38,788 bases of DNA. Origin: Tritrichomonas foetus (lineage: Eukaryota; Parabasalia; Tritrichomonadida; Tritrichomonadidae). The notes beneath the pieces are model-generated. The model was not told the DNA's origin. It worked only from the letters and a program-made list of their open reading frames with translations, and searched no databases. Of the stretch, positions 8,642 through 17,921 are shown piece by piece. Numbering within the stretch: the first letter of the stretch is position 1; each line of letters begins with the position of its first letter. The stretch is from positions 1-38,788 of the forward strand of contig MLAK01001259.1 in NCBI GenBank assembly GCA_001839685.1, given 5' to 3'. Both the position numbers and the translations under genes were made by a program.

Positions 8642-9195
8642 GTTCTCTGTCTGCTCTTTTTGTATTTATGTTTAAACTGTTACTTTTGAATTTTTCTTCT
8701 TTTTTTATTTATTTTTTCACTTTTCGATGAGGGGCCACTTTTAGGGCATTTGGACGAGAAAATATTGATTACATGGACATCATCCATCAAGACTATATTT
8801 GGATGATATTCCTCTCTATGACTTGCAAATGATTCTAATTCCGTAAATAATTTTTACTTAATCTCATGAGTCAGTTATATTTTTGGTGAGGTATATAAAA
8901 TGAACTATATTAGTATATCATTTAAGATAACATTTAACATAGGGTAAGGAGATTTGCTCGGAACTACAATTTGGTGAGTTCTCTAGACCCTCAGGTCGAT
9001 CTCAAGAACTCAACAAAAATACAACTGACTCTCATGAGCGTGGCACGACTTAATGAAATGCAAGAAGAGGGTTCGGTCAGAGCCGGAAAGCTTCATCAAC
9101 TTCACCGTCACGAAATTTTTTTTCTTTTCCGAATTTTAAAAATCAATAAAAAAGTAAAAATTCAACAAATTAAAAAGGTATTCATTTCAGCTGAT
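8642..9195. other. spacer between coiled-coil gene and NuoF-type gene
   Basis: This is mostly AT-rich. Its right half holds a GC-richer patch (about 8940-9125) with base-paired potential that is listed separately. A minus-strand T-rich run (9117-9124 on the plus strand) closes that patch. Confidence 0.45.
8940..9125 (+). ncRNA. candidate structured RNA or short unrecognised ORF
   Basis: This patch is visibly richer in G and C than the spacer around it. It contains a 7-bp stem GAGTTCT (8976-8982) / AGAACTC (9005-9011) enclosing a second stem GACC (8986-8989) / GGTC (8994-8997) with a CTCA loop. Further on is a CGG-TCAGAG-CCG stem. It ends in a run of eight T (from about 9117), as RNA polymerase III terminators do. 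I could not match it to U1, U2, U4, U5, U6, SRP, RNase P or U3 consensus elements. A frame from an ATG at 9034 is also open through it, so a small protein is possible. Confidence 0.25.
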
Positions 9196-10497
9196 TTACT
9201 CCTTAAGACGGCTCATAATTTCACTGCGGAAGTTCTTGAGAAGACCTCTGATTGGATCTGATGAAGCTCCAGCAAGTGCGCAAACGCAGTTGTTTGTTGC
9301 TTGGGCTGTTTCCTCGAGCAAGCAAAGGTCAGCCTTTGTTCCCTTTCCTGCTGCGATCCTGTCAAGAATTTCAGCAAGCTTGGCTGTTCCTTGCCTGCAT
9401 GGGCCGCATTGTCCGCAGCTTTCGTGGTGGTAGAAAGCAGTGAGACGTGCGAATGCCTTGAGGATGTCGACATTCTTGTCCATGACAATAACGGCGCCTG
9501 TTCCGAGTGCTGATCCGTAAGAAGCCAAGTCATCATAAGACATGATAGCTTCACTAGATTCCTTTGGATTGAGGATTGGGCATGAAAGGCCACCTGGGAT
9601 GATGGCGAGGAGATTATCCCATCCGCCAGTAACACCGCCGGCATGCTTTTCAATCAACTCACGTAGTGGAATACCCATGGATTCTTCAACGACACATGGA
9701 TTGTTGACACATCCGGAAATTGAGAAGATCTTTGGCCCGCGTGAATTTGGAACGCCGATGGATGAGAACCACTTTCCACCACGGCGGCAGATTGTTGAGA
9801 CGCTTGAGATTGTTTCGACGTTATTGATAACTGTTGGGCATCCGAAAAGACCCTTGACGGCTGGATATGGTGGCTTGAAGCGTGGCCTTCCTGGGAGACC
9901 CTCGATGGAGTTCAAAAGTGCTGTTTCTTCACCGCAAACGTAGGCGCCAGCGCCACTGTGAATATACATATCGAAATCCCATCCGTATTTGTTGTTCTTT
10001 CCAATAAGGCCGGCAGCGTAGGCTTCGTCGATTGCCTTCTGGAGGCATCTGATTTCGTGTCTGAACTCGCCGCGAACGTAGACGTAGCATGAATGGGCTT
10101 GAATTGTATATGCAGCAAGAAGAGCACCTTCGACAAGTTTATGTGGTTCGTTTGTGAGAATTTGGCGATCTTTGCAAGTTCCTGGCTCTCCTTCGTCTGC
10201 GTTGATGACAAGGTAATGTGGATTCTTGGTATCCTTTGGAATGAAGGACCACTTTGTGCCCGTTGCAAAGCCGGCACCACCACGACCACGGATTTCTGAT
10301 GTTTTAACTTGGTCGAGAATCCACTCGCGTCCTTGCTTGATGAATTTTTCTGTTTCGCCCCAATCGCCGCGTGTCATGGCGGACTTAAGGTCGTTACCAG
10401 AGTCGCCATGGAGGTTTTGGAAAATGCGGTCTTTGGGGTTGATTGGGGCTGAGCCCTTAGCAAGTGAACGGCTGCTGAAGATCGAGCTTGAAAGCAT
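9196..10497 (-). CDS. hydrogenosomal NADH dehydrogenase 51 kDa flavoprotein (NuoF/NDUFV1-type)
   Basis: The protein has 433 residues. The N-terminus [15 protein letters not shown] is a short Ser/Arg presequence of the hydrogenosomal type. Next come [13 protein letters not shown] (FMN site), [17 protein letters not shown] and [17 protein letters not shown] followed by [13 protein letters not shown] (FMN/NADH site). The C-terminal [4Fe-4S] ligands are in [11 protein letters not shown], with the fourth cysteine in NNCVCALAG. All expected ligands are present. In trichomonads the 51 kDa and 24 kDa subunits work as a two-subunit module that oxidises NADH in the hydrogenosome and feeds ferredoxin and hydrogenase, without the rest of complex I. 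The partner 24 kDa gene is not in this window. High use of C/G-ending codons indicates strong expression. The length matches the family. Confidence 0.95.
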   Translation of the reverse strand: MLSSSIFSSRSLAKGSAPINPKDRIFQNLHGDSGNDLKSAMTRGDWGETEKFIKQGREWILDQVKTSEIRGRGGAGFATGTKWSFIPKDTKNPHYLVINADEGEPGTCKDRQILTNEPHKLVEGALLAAYTIQAHSCYVYVRGEFRHEIRCLQKAIDEAYAAGLIGKNNKYGWDFDMYIHSGAGAYVCGEETALLNSIEGLPGRPRFKPPYPAVKGLFGCPTVINNVETISSVSTICRRGGKWFSSIGVPNSRGPKIFSISGCVNNPCVVEESMGIPLRELIEKHAGGVTGGWDNLLAIIPGGLSCPILNPKESSEAIMSYDDLASYGSALGTGAVIVMDKNVDILKAFARLTAFYHHESCGQCGPCRQGTAKLAEILDRIAAGKGTKADLCLLEETAQATNNCVCALAGASSDPIRGLLKNFRSEIMSRLKE

Positions 10498-11316
10498 TGC
10501 TTTTTATTTTTGAAGTAATATTGAATGATCATATGAGGTATTTTGACTGTTATTTGGTCACTGATTCTATTCAAATTTTGTGGGATTTTGGAGAACTGAA
10601 ATTAATTTTGTAATGTTATATAGTCCACTTCATTTCACTTTTTTTCTGAATTTTCTAAGTATTTTTCTCCAATTCTTTTTTGAATATATTTGACATGAAA
10701 AATAACTTTTTAAATGATTTCCATGTTTCTGTTTTTCTATTCTAAATGTAATTCAGAATGTATCATTTTTTTTCTCCAAAAACATTTATTAAATTGAGAA
10801 ATAAAGACATTTGTTGTAGATCTGTTAATTTATTAACTTTGTTATTCGCAATTAATGAATTTATATTTGGTCTTTAAATATCTCATTGAGAGAAATCTCA
10901 TCGTATTTTTTATAAATAAAGCATTTCATTCATCTTGCCAATGAAAGAGTGAATTCGTGATGTCTAATGGAAAATTTAATTAAATTATCCATTAAAAAGT
11001 CAGTTCTTAAATAAAAAAATAATCACGTCTTATAGTGATTTTGGTGAAAGAGTGAATATCTCTTCTTCGACTTTTTTTATCATTATTAACTGGAAATAAT
11101 AATAAAAATCGATTTTTACATTACATTGAAAAAAATGGTTACTGTAACTTCAATCATTTAACCTTCTCCGAGGAGAGATGATAGGATCATCTCTAGAAAA
11201 TAATTGAAATTGTGGAAGAATCAACATATCGCTATTTATAACTCAATAATTGAAGGAGAATGTCATTTCTTAGACTCAACAACAGAAGAAGAAATGACAA
11301 CAACAGAAGAATATCA

Positions 11317-11388
11317 AATGATTATCACGTATCTAATGATTATCACGTATCTAATGATTATCACATATCCAATGATTATCACATATCC
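11317..11388. repeat. 18-bp tandem repeat, 4 copies
   Basis: There are four head-to-tail copies of AATGATTATCACGTATCT; the last two read AATGATTATCACATATCC. A partial fifth copy (AATGA) follows. The array has sequence-specific drift in pairs of copies. Confidence 0.85.
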
Positions 11389-11579
11389 AATGAAAGATAA
11401 AATGTAACATGAATTTAACAAAAAGAACAAAAATGCAAAAAATACCGGAAATATTAAAAATCACTTGCACTTCCATAATTCCAAGTCGATTTATAGATCG
11501 AAAAAAAGAGTAGGCTATCAAAATATCTACTGATTTACTACCCTTGGATTTACTTTTGATTTTTGAAACAATCATTTAA

Positions 11580-11750
11580 ATGATATTTGGTCGCAAGAAT
11601 GATGTCTATGATTTTTTTGAATCTAATAATATATCATTTAACAAGGAATTTCTAAAACTTTGTGGAGTTTCCAGAGAAAGTATCAAATTTTATTCTCTTG
11701 GAACATATTTTCCTGCGAAAATGATACTTTTACTGAAAATAGTTCTGTGA
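11580..11750 (+). CDS. short hypothetical ORF or gene fragment
   Basis: A 56-codon frame starts at an ATG (MIFGRKNDVYDFFESNNISF) and continues with FNKEFLKLCGVSRESIKFYS. The composition is protein-like, resembling the opening of trichomonad multigene-family proteins, but I cannot name it. It stops at TGA without a domain and has no coding continuation in the other frames, so it may be the 5' stub of a decayed family member. Confidence 0.3.
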   Translation: MIFGRKNDVYDFFESNNISFNKEFLKLCGVSRESIKFYSLGTYFPAKMILLLKIVL

Positions 11751-11924
11751 AAGTATCTATTGTTCGCATTGTAACAGAAAGATATTGATTTTTTAATCAC
11801 TAAAACATTTTCTTAATAAGCATGTAACTTTTATCTAAAAAAGCATCATTTTAATTAATTTAAATAAATAAAAACACGATCAATTAATATAATTTAAATT
11901 TTAATCATGAATAAAAAAACAAAT

Positions 11925-13166
11925 TTATTGTGATGGATGAAAACTTTGAAGAAAGGGTAAAAGCTCAGGGTTTGCTCTTAAGGATTCATCATACATTTCA
12001 AGAAGAGACATTTTGGATCCGCCATTAATCGAAGCATAATGTTCAAAGTTCACAATATTCATACATAATGAAAACTCCTTCGAATTATGCATCACTACAT
12101 CTCGAAGCTGAGGTTCTCGAGCAAATAAATCATGTCCATAAATTGCAGTTTCTTGAAAATCTTCGCTTGCGTTTCCAAAACGAAGCATATTCAATACTCG
12201 ATTGTATACAAGTGTATTTTGTGGGAAGATTGGCTTTTTAACGTCTGGTGTAACGTTAGAAATGTCTGGTAAAGCACGAATTAATGATTCATGAATTTTT
12301 TCGTGTGTTTCCTGTGAAAGATTTGGATCAGTGAGAAGATAAAATGAAACGGAGTCATGCTGGAATTTTAATAAATTGGCTTCAATTATCTCCTGCTCAG
12401 GAATCTTTGAAACTGAACCTGGAAATTCTAGTAGCCTTAAACGGTCTTCTTTAGTGAGATAAACTTTTGCTTTTTTCGAATCTTCAACAAAATCGAAACA
12501 TCGAATTAGATCAATTGGACTGTGCGAAACGAGAAGGAGGTCATTAAAGTAGCAGGCAATTCCCCAAAGCTCTGGAAATGTTTGCATTAATGTAACTTCA
12601 GTCAAAAGTGTAGCAACACTTGGCCTATGCCATTCAGCATTTTGCAAATTTGTGAAAGAGAAAGGAAGTGGATTAAATGGCGCGTTTGCATTTGGCTGAG
12701 TAGGCAAATTGAAAGGCAGTAGTTTTGATAAAATTGAATTTCCAAAATTATTTAAATAATTCTGTAAATCTGGTATCGAATACATTTTCTCTGGTCCGAT
12801 TGAGAAAAATATTCCGTTTTTGATATGATCGAGCATTTTGGAGATTGACGAATTACTGCATGCGGCAGGTGCCCTCAAAAGGAAGAAAAATACTGATCCA
12901 TCTGGATTTGTGGTTGTTCTGATGGCTACTTTTGACTTTGACCAGGCCATAAAATCTAACTCTTTCTTTTTCATCGATAATGTCGTAAATGTATAAAGCG
13001 AAATCATAATTCCGAGAATATGTTCCATCATTCGATCTGATAAAGTTGGCGGATATTTATAAATTAACTGTTCTAGAATATGTCCTTCTTCTGCACCTTC
13101 ATTTCCACGCTTGAATGGATTATGATAAAAAACACAGAAGCACGTAACAGATTCTGGATTTTGCAT
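11925..13166 (-). CDS. CCZ1/HPS4/Intu-type longin-domain protein (probable CCZ1)
   Basis: The protein has 413 residues, starting at the ATG at 13166. The N-terminal ~95 residues read as the first longin domain of the CCZ1/HPS4/Intu group. CFCVFYHNPFKRGNEGAEEG followed by HILEQLIYKYPP corresponds to their YNP...EG.E...ILFYHP pattern, followed by a helix and a strand set ending FFFLLRAP. A second longin-like unit is plausible around residues 185-290 (GIACYFNDLLLVSHSPIDLI). CCZ1 pairs with MON1 as the Rab7 exchange factor that drives early-to-late endosome maturation; here that would serve lysosome delivery of hydrolases such as those encoded nearby. There is no catalytic residue to check. Remote homology makes the exact family member uncertain; HPS4-like is the main alternative. 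Confidence 0.55.
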   Translation of the reverse strand: MQNPESVTCFCVFYHNPFKRGNEGAEEGHILEQLIYKYPPTLSDRMMEHILGIMISLYTFTTLSMKKKELDFMAWSKSKVAIRTTTNPDGSVFFFLLRAPAACSNSSISKMLDHIKNGIFFSIGPEKMYSIPDLQNYLNNFGNSILSKLLPFNLPTQPNANAPFNPLPFSFTNLQNAEWHRPSVATLLTEVTLMQTFPELWGIACYFNDLLLVSHSPIDLIRCFDFVEDSKKAKVYLTKEDRLRLLEFPGSVSKIPEQEIIEANLLKFQHDSVSFYLLTDPNLSQETHEKIHESLIRALPDISNVTPDVKKPIFPQNTLVYNRVLNMLRFGNASEDFQETAIYGHDLFAREPQLRDVVMHNSKEFSLCMNIVNFEHYASINGGSKMSLLEMYDESLRANPELLPFLQSFHPSQ

Positions 13167-13559
13167 TTCTATCTCATTGGATGATCATTTTTAATTGAAA
13201 AAGTGTGTATCGTTGTAAGTAGATAATATGATTATTTTCCAGCTTCCTCTTTGAGAAAATAATATGTGGCATATAAATTTTCTCTTCCCATATTATATTT
13301 TTAATCAGGTTACCATTTTAAGTTTCATTAAAAGATAGAAAAATAGTCATTTTTCGAATCTTCCCCAACATTCATTTATTATCCATATAATTTGAATAGT
13401 TAGTGAACCTTCATATCACATAGCAAAAATGTTTAAATGAAATATTCAGTTATGGGAAAGTGATGATTTACTAAAAACAAAAACTCTATATTCTATTAAT
13501 ATAATATTATTAATACTATAACAATATGACGGTATTATACTATTGCTATAATTAGTATA
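13167..13559. other. AT-rich spacer containing one recurring 11-mer
   Basis: No gene is seen. An exact copy of TCATATCACAT lies at 13411-13421. The stretch 13480-13560 is a run of alternating TA-rich palindromic sequence next to the 3' end of the MUS81-family gene. Confidence 0.5.
13411..13421 (+). promoter_or_regulatory. recurring 11-mer TCATATCACAT (no close gene start)
   Basis: This is an exact copy in the spacer between two minus-strand genes. It is 245 bases upstream of the CCZ1-like start, in opposite orientation, so it is the weakest case for a promoter role among the five copies. Confidence 0.3.
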
Positions 13560-14768
13560 CTATATATTTAAATTTCCAATACTGTATGAAAACAAATCGA
13601 TAAGTGCCTTGGTTGTATTTTGTCGTGGTCTTTTTCCCCATCGCGTAGAAATGGCATTACAAAAGTCTTCTGATGGATTTGTGTAACTTTCAAAAGCATC
13701 AATGAGTTGATGTGGTGTTCCATATTGTGCTGCAATATTTGCTGCAAAATGTGGTCCTACCCCAGGAACTAATTTCAGTTGTTCTTTCCATATATTTACG
13801 ATTGTGTTTGCATATCTCTGCTCGCTACACCTTTTTGAAACTTCATCAAAACTTCCAATTGTTTTATTTTTAATTTCAAGTACTTTTGCCAAAGAAACCA
13901 AATATGAAGAAATTGAAGGAATAGATTCAAGAAAAACCAAATTAATTCCATAATCCAAATTCATTCGAATCTTCATTTCACAATTATTAGGATTATTTGG
14001 ATTTTCTTTAGCAATTACAATTAATATTTTTGTTGAAAAAGGTGAACAACTTATTTTCTTTCTCACATATTCATCTCCAGCGGCACTGAGTGATGAAAAT
14101 TGAATTATCACATCAAAAACTTGATCGTCTTTAACGAACCATAATGAACCAATTGGAAGGACTTTTTCTTTCCATGTCATTTTTGTTCTTTTTAATATTT
14201 CGGGGACATTGATGCTCACTCTGCATTCAATTTCTGATTTGGAAACAAATAAAGTGATTGATGATTCATGGGAAGGTTGATTTAGACGTGTACCAAATAA
14301 TTGATTAGCAAGTTCTAATCCTTTCTCAGTTAAAGTGAATATGACACATCTTCCACGAGTCTTTTCAACCAAGCCATGTGATGTTAATGTTTTCATTGAT
14401 GCCCACGATCCATAGAATTGTTTATGTTGGTTAAAACCATTTGTGGGTGGAGGCCTATTTCCAAGGAATCTTTCAATATCAGATTTTTGCAAACCTTTGG
14501 GATATTCTTTATGCAATATTCCAAGCATTTTCCTTGCTATCGTTCCATCTTTAGGAACATAATGATCAGATGGCTCAGAAAAAAATTCTTGTAATAAAGG
14601 CAAAATATCATCATTTACTCCAATTATATCTTGTGAATCATCCAAATCTAAAACAAGTGGACACTTTTTTATATTTTGGATAACAATTTTAATTGCATCA
14701 CGTTTTGCCTGATTTAATTTATTGGCTTTTTTCTGTAAAAAGGAAATGAGAGATTTATTTCTCTCCAT
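13560..14768 (-). CDS. MUS81-family protein with degenerate nuclease site (pseudonuclease)
   Basis: The 402-residue protein shows the complete MUS81 architecture. An N-terminal helix-hairpin-helix lies at about residues 1-60 (NKSLISFLQKKANKL...). A winged helix at 75-160 includes GLQKSDIERF, SWASMKTLTSHGLVEKTRGR and FTLTEKGLELANQLF. An ERCC4 nuclease fold spans 170-300, and a C-terminal (HhH)2 spans 330-395 (LKLVPGVGPHFAANIAAQYG). MUS81 cuts stalled forks and recombination intermediates together with an EME1-type partner. Here the catalytic signature is gone. The G-D of the GD motif is G207-S208 (LPIGSLWFV), and the ERKRLDD motif aligns with Q223-A229 (QFSSLSA). The fold and DNA-binding modules look intact, so I read it as a catalytically dead paralogue with a structural role. 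It is not EME1, which lacks the winged helix. Confidence 0.85.
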   Translation of the reverse strand: MERNKSLISFLQKKANKLNQAKRDAIKIVIQNIKKCPLVLDLDDSQDIIGVNDDILPLLQEFFSEPSDHYVPKDGTIARKMLGILHKEYPKGLQKSDIERFLGNRPPPTNGFNQHKQFYGSWASMKTLTSHGLVEKTRGRCVIFTLTEKGLELANQLFGTRLNQPSHESSITLFVSKSEIECRVSINVPEILKRTKMTWKEKVLPIGSLWFVKDDQVFDVIIQFSSLSAAGDEYVRKKISCSPFSTKILIVIAKENPNNPNNCEMKIRMNLDYGINLVFLESIPSISSYLVSLAKVLEIKNKTIGSFDEVSKRCSEQRYANTIVNIWKEQLKLVPGVGPHFAANIAAQYGTPHQLIDAFESYTNPSEDFCNAISTRWGKRPRQNTTKALIDLFSYSIGNLNI

Positions 14769-14921
14769 TCCTTCACATTAATTAAACGGTCACTACCACA
14801 TCCCTCCTGAATTCAAACATAAAAACTTTTTCTACTTCTATTTATCCCCATAATTCTGAAATCACCTATACAATTTCCCCATCATCGTTGGCCAAATATT
14901 GATTCAATTGGAAATCATCAA
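14769..14921. promoter_or_regulatory. short divergent promoter region (MUS81-like / pseudo-kexin)
   Basis: Only 153 bases separate two divergent start codons, so both promoters must fit here. The plus-strand ATG is preceded at once by AATCATCAA, containing a TCA that could serve as an initiator. No other motif stands out. Confidence 0.35.
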
Positions 14922-17255
14922 ATGAAGACCGTTTATTCAATTTCGATGATTTTTCTTTTTATTTTACAGTATTGGTGGCTCAATAACAATGGTGAGTCAT
15001 TTGGAATTGTTGGAGAAGATGTAAATTATACAGATTATATTCGCGATAATTTCAATGGCAGCACAATCGTCATCAATGTAATGGCAGATGGAGCCAACGT
15101 CAACCACAAAGTCTACGAAGGACGCGCTATTGTCAAAGAATTCATCGACGCCTTTTATAACGAACCAGAAGAAGTTCCTCCCAATCCAAAAGTAAATGGA
15201 ATAATAGGACAAAAAATTCTTTCAGTTGCTGCCGGAAAAAGGGATTTCAATCAAGCCAGTGGTATCGCATACGCATCCAATGTCAGTTCATTCAACTTTT
15301 ACAATGCTACAGGCCATATGGAAAGTTTGGAATATACAATTTGTCATCATGCCGATGTTTGGAATATTACTATTGTTGCACTTATTTATAGATATTGTTA
15401 TTCACGAGAATGCCAGTATCTTCGTCCAGATGCATTACCACATAAATATGCTGATGAATGCTTATATGAAGCAGATGCGGCAAACCAGAAACATATAGTT
15501 GTTCCTGCAGGTAACTATACTTCTGATGTCTTTTTCTCACCACCAGGACGCTGGCCTCTTGTTTTTACTATTGGATCAGTTTCAAACCGTGGTTTTATTC
15601 TCAATCATGGCTGTGAAGGAGCAGCCTTATTTATGGTGTGTCCAGGAACTCGAGAAAATAATGATACAGCACCAGCCCGAATTCCAGCAGCATTGCCGGA
15701 TGAAGTCGACTCTTGGGATCCTAATTCTTTCCATGAAAGTAATGCTAGTGCTGCAATTTTTGCTGGCGGCTTGGCTATCGTCATGGAAGCTAATCCAAAA
15801 TTAACTCTTTCTGATCATATCTTCATTCTTGCTATGACAGCAACTAAAAATAGTCCAGCTTCTTATTTATGGAAAGAGAATGCTTATGGACTATCACATA
15901 ACCGTCGTTGTGGATTTGGAAGACTTAATCTTGGAAAAGCTGTTGAACTTGCAGAAAAATGGGAAAAACCACTAGGTAAGATAAAACTTTATTCTGTTGA
16001 TAAAAACAGATTTCCACCAAATCCAATCTCTTTAACTGATAGTGATAATGAAGTAAATGTTACAATTAAAGTTGATGGAGATGAAATTCCGGATTCTGCA
16101 GCTGTTGTTGAAGTTGTTGTGAATTTCTTCTTTGCGGATCTTGGGTTCGGCAGTTTTACATGCCATCTTGTTTCACCAAACCAAGATCGAAGGTTTGAAT
16201 TAAAGATTTTAACAGAATGGTCTGATTTGAATCAAAATATTGTTGAGTTGCATCTTCCTTCTTATCAGTTTCTAGGAGAAAAAGCAAAGGGTGATTGGAC
16301 TCTATGTATTCCAAAAATTGACAGCGCAAGTCGTGGAATTTTAGTGCATGTTGGAATGGATGTTTATTATGTTGATGAAGCACCTGATCCAAAATTCATT
16401 GATCAAAGTGAAGGAGCAAATCCAAATGATCCAATTCCAAATAATGATAAACCTTTTGAATTCCTGAATAAATCAATTCCTATGGTCGCCAATGAAAGCT
16501 TTAGAACTTCAATTCGAATCAATAAATCATATGAACATTGCTGGTTCGTATCTTATTTGCAAACAGATGATTCAGAAAGGCAAAGATTAAAAGTTAAACC
16601 AAAAGTATTGGATGGAAACACAACACTGTTTCTCCCAATGGTACCTACAGTTTTCGCAAATAATACAGACATGAAATTTGCTATTGAGTCTTTGGGTGAA
16701 GGCTGCGGATTTACAGCAGAAATTGACACTACATATATAAATAACTTAGAACCAAATACTATGTGGATTACTGGATTTCCTGATTTCCATATACCACTTA
16801 GAACAACATCAATTACTGTGAACTGGGCCTTAAACCTTGCTGGTATTCTTGATGATGGATATTCCACTTCTGTTTGCATTTCTATTATTTCACTTGAATC
16901 AAAACAAGTTTTAAGAAGAATCTTCGATAGAAATACAGGAAGTGCAGAAGTTTTGTTAACTGATGAAAATGGAGAAACTCCATCAAATCGCCAGTTTTTA
17001 TTAGAAATTTCTCCATCATCTCCAATCGATAATTCAAAAATTACTTTTAAGCCAATTAGGCAAATTATTACAATTGAAACAACTGATGGCCCAGTTGAAC
17101 CATACAATAATCCTTTCACTTTAAAAAATCGGATTTTTATTTGTATTTTGATGGGAACATCTCTTTTATTTGTAGTGTTGCGTATGATTTTGTTGGCTGG
17201 AAAGAAAATTAGAAAGGAGGAAGAGGAACCATTCCAACAAGCGAATAGATTGTAA
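14922..17255 (+). CDS. kexin/furin-like membrane protein with degenerate catalytic triad
   Basis: The 777-residue protein has a signal peptide (about 1-24), a subtilisin-like domain (about 28-345), a proprotein-convertase P domain (about 370-485), a further extracellular region, one transmembrane helix near 738-757 (FICILMGTSLLFVVLRMILL) and a short charged tail. The fold match is good: the EANPKLT segment, the AGNY oxyanion-Asn segment and GDWTLCIPKIDSASRGILVH (P domain) are all recognisable. The Asp of the DDG motif is replaced by Ala (MADG, 54-57), and the His-Gly-T region reads IIGQKIL without His. The Ser motif GTSAAAP is NASAAIF (274-280), where Ser276 may or may not be the nucleophile. 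No propeptide of normal size is present between signal and catalytic domain. It is probably a pseudoprotease, perhaps a cell-surface binding or chaperone-like relative. Confidence 0.8.
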   Translation: MKTVYSISMIFLFILQYWWLNNNGESFGIVGEDVNYTDYIRDNFNGSTIVINVMADGANVNHKVYEGRAIVKEFIDAFYNEPEEVPPNPKVNGIIGQKILSVAAGKRDFNQASGIAYASNVSSFNFYNATGHMESLEYTICHHADVWNITIVALIYRYCYSRECQYLRPDALPHKYADECLYEADAANQKHIVVPAGNYTSDVFFSPPGRWPLVFTIGSVSNRGFILNHGCEGAALFMVCPGTRENNDTAPARIPAALPDEVDSWDPNSFHESNASAAIFAGGLAIVMEANPKLTLSDHIFILAMTATKNSPASYLWKENAYGLSHNRRCGFGRLNLGKAVELAEKWEKPLGKIKLYSVDKNRFPPNPISLTDSDNEVNVTIKVDGDEIPDSAAVVEVVVNFFFADLGFGSFTCHLVSPNQDRRFELKILTEWSDLNQNIVELHLPSYQFLGEKAKGDWTLCIPKIDSASRGILVHVGMDVYYVDEAPDPKFIDQSEGANPNDPIPNNDKPFEFLNKSIPMVANESFRTSIRINKSYEHCWFVSYLQTDDSERQRLKVKPKVLDGNTTLFLPMVPTVFANNTDMKFAIESLGEGCGFTAEIDTTYINNLEPNTMWITGFPDFHIPLRTTSITVNWALNLAGILDDGYSTSVCISIISLESKQVLRRIFDRNTGSAEVLLTDENGETPSNRQFLLEISPSSPIDNSKITFKPIRQIITIETTDGPVEPYNNPFTLKNRIFICILMGTSLLFVVLRMILLAGKKIRKEEEEPFQQANRL

Positions 17256-17921
17256 ATTTTAAATTATTTCTTATTTCGATTTTTTATTAAATATTGTTTT
17301 TTTCTTCATCTTTATAAATTCTTTTTATTTTTTCTTATTGAAACATACTTTTATTTTCCATTTTTGCTTTTTATATGTCTGTGAAAGACCCTTTATTGGT
17401 AGCTTTATTAAGATGAATAAATTATGCAAAACAACTGAAAGATATCTATACGAGAGTATTGAATATTCGATTTAAAAATCAATTTAGTATAATTTACTGG
17501 TTATACAATTATATAATTGTGTAAAACATGAACAATAAGATATGAAAAAAATTATAATGATATGTTTCTCATAACAGTCTATTCTATATATATGCACTTG
17601 GCAATTGAGCATATCTGAAAATATTTTTATGAAATGGGAAGGATGATTCATGAAATGACAGCCATGTGAACTGGCAAAATATTTTGATAGGATTATGCAT
17701 ATGCCACATGAATTTTTCAATGAAAATAGATAGAAATCACCATTTCCCGATCATCACTCTAATAAAGTATTCAATTATTTGTGTAAATTTATGTCATTTG
17801 ACAACAATATTGAATACTAATATTTGTATTTTCAGAATTCACATTAATTTGAAAGCTCGACATGATTTTTCACATAACATATCATCCCTATCACATCATC
17901 GAAACTCGAACTTAACACCAA
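17256..17921. other. spacer between pseudo-kexin and Piezo genes
   Basis: This is AT-rich. A 97-codon frame runs into the Piezo start in another frame but is not protein-like. The last 70 bases contain TCACATAACATATCATCCCT and ATCACATCATC, loose relatives of the recurring 11-mer, 30-60 bases before the Piezo ATG. Confidence 0.4.

Larger units (their letters stand above)
10498..11924. other. long intergenic spacer with tandem repeat and small open frame
   Basis: About 1.4 kb lie between two minus-strand genes. The spacer holds an 18-bp tandem repeat (11317-11388) and a 56-codon plus-strand frame (11580-11750), both listed separately. The promoter of the NuoF-type gene must lie just right of 10497. 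A 67-codon frame at 11204-11407 is TTG-started and largely made of the tandem repeat, so it is not called. Confidence 0.5.

Noticed and set aside
8940..9125. SRP RNA helix 8 or U3 snoRNA
   Set aside because: GGTCAG..CCGGAA and TGAGCGTG look similar at first sight, but the AGCAG strand of SRP helix 8 and the U3 boxes A, C and D are missing.
8971..9261. 96-codon plus-strand frame overlapping the 3' end of the NuoF-type gene
   Set aside because: It starts with TTG, and its last part is antisense to a strongly conserved gene. The rest is better described as a possible structured RNA.
11204..11407. 67-codon plus-strand frame
   Set aside because: It starts with TTG, and nearly half of it is the 18-bp tandem repeat. 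No other coding sign.
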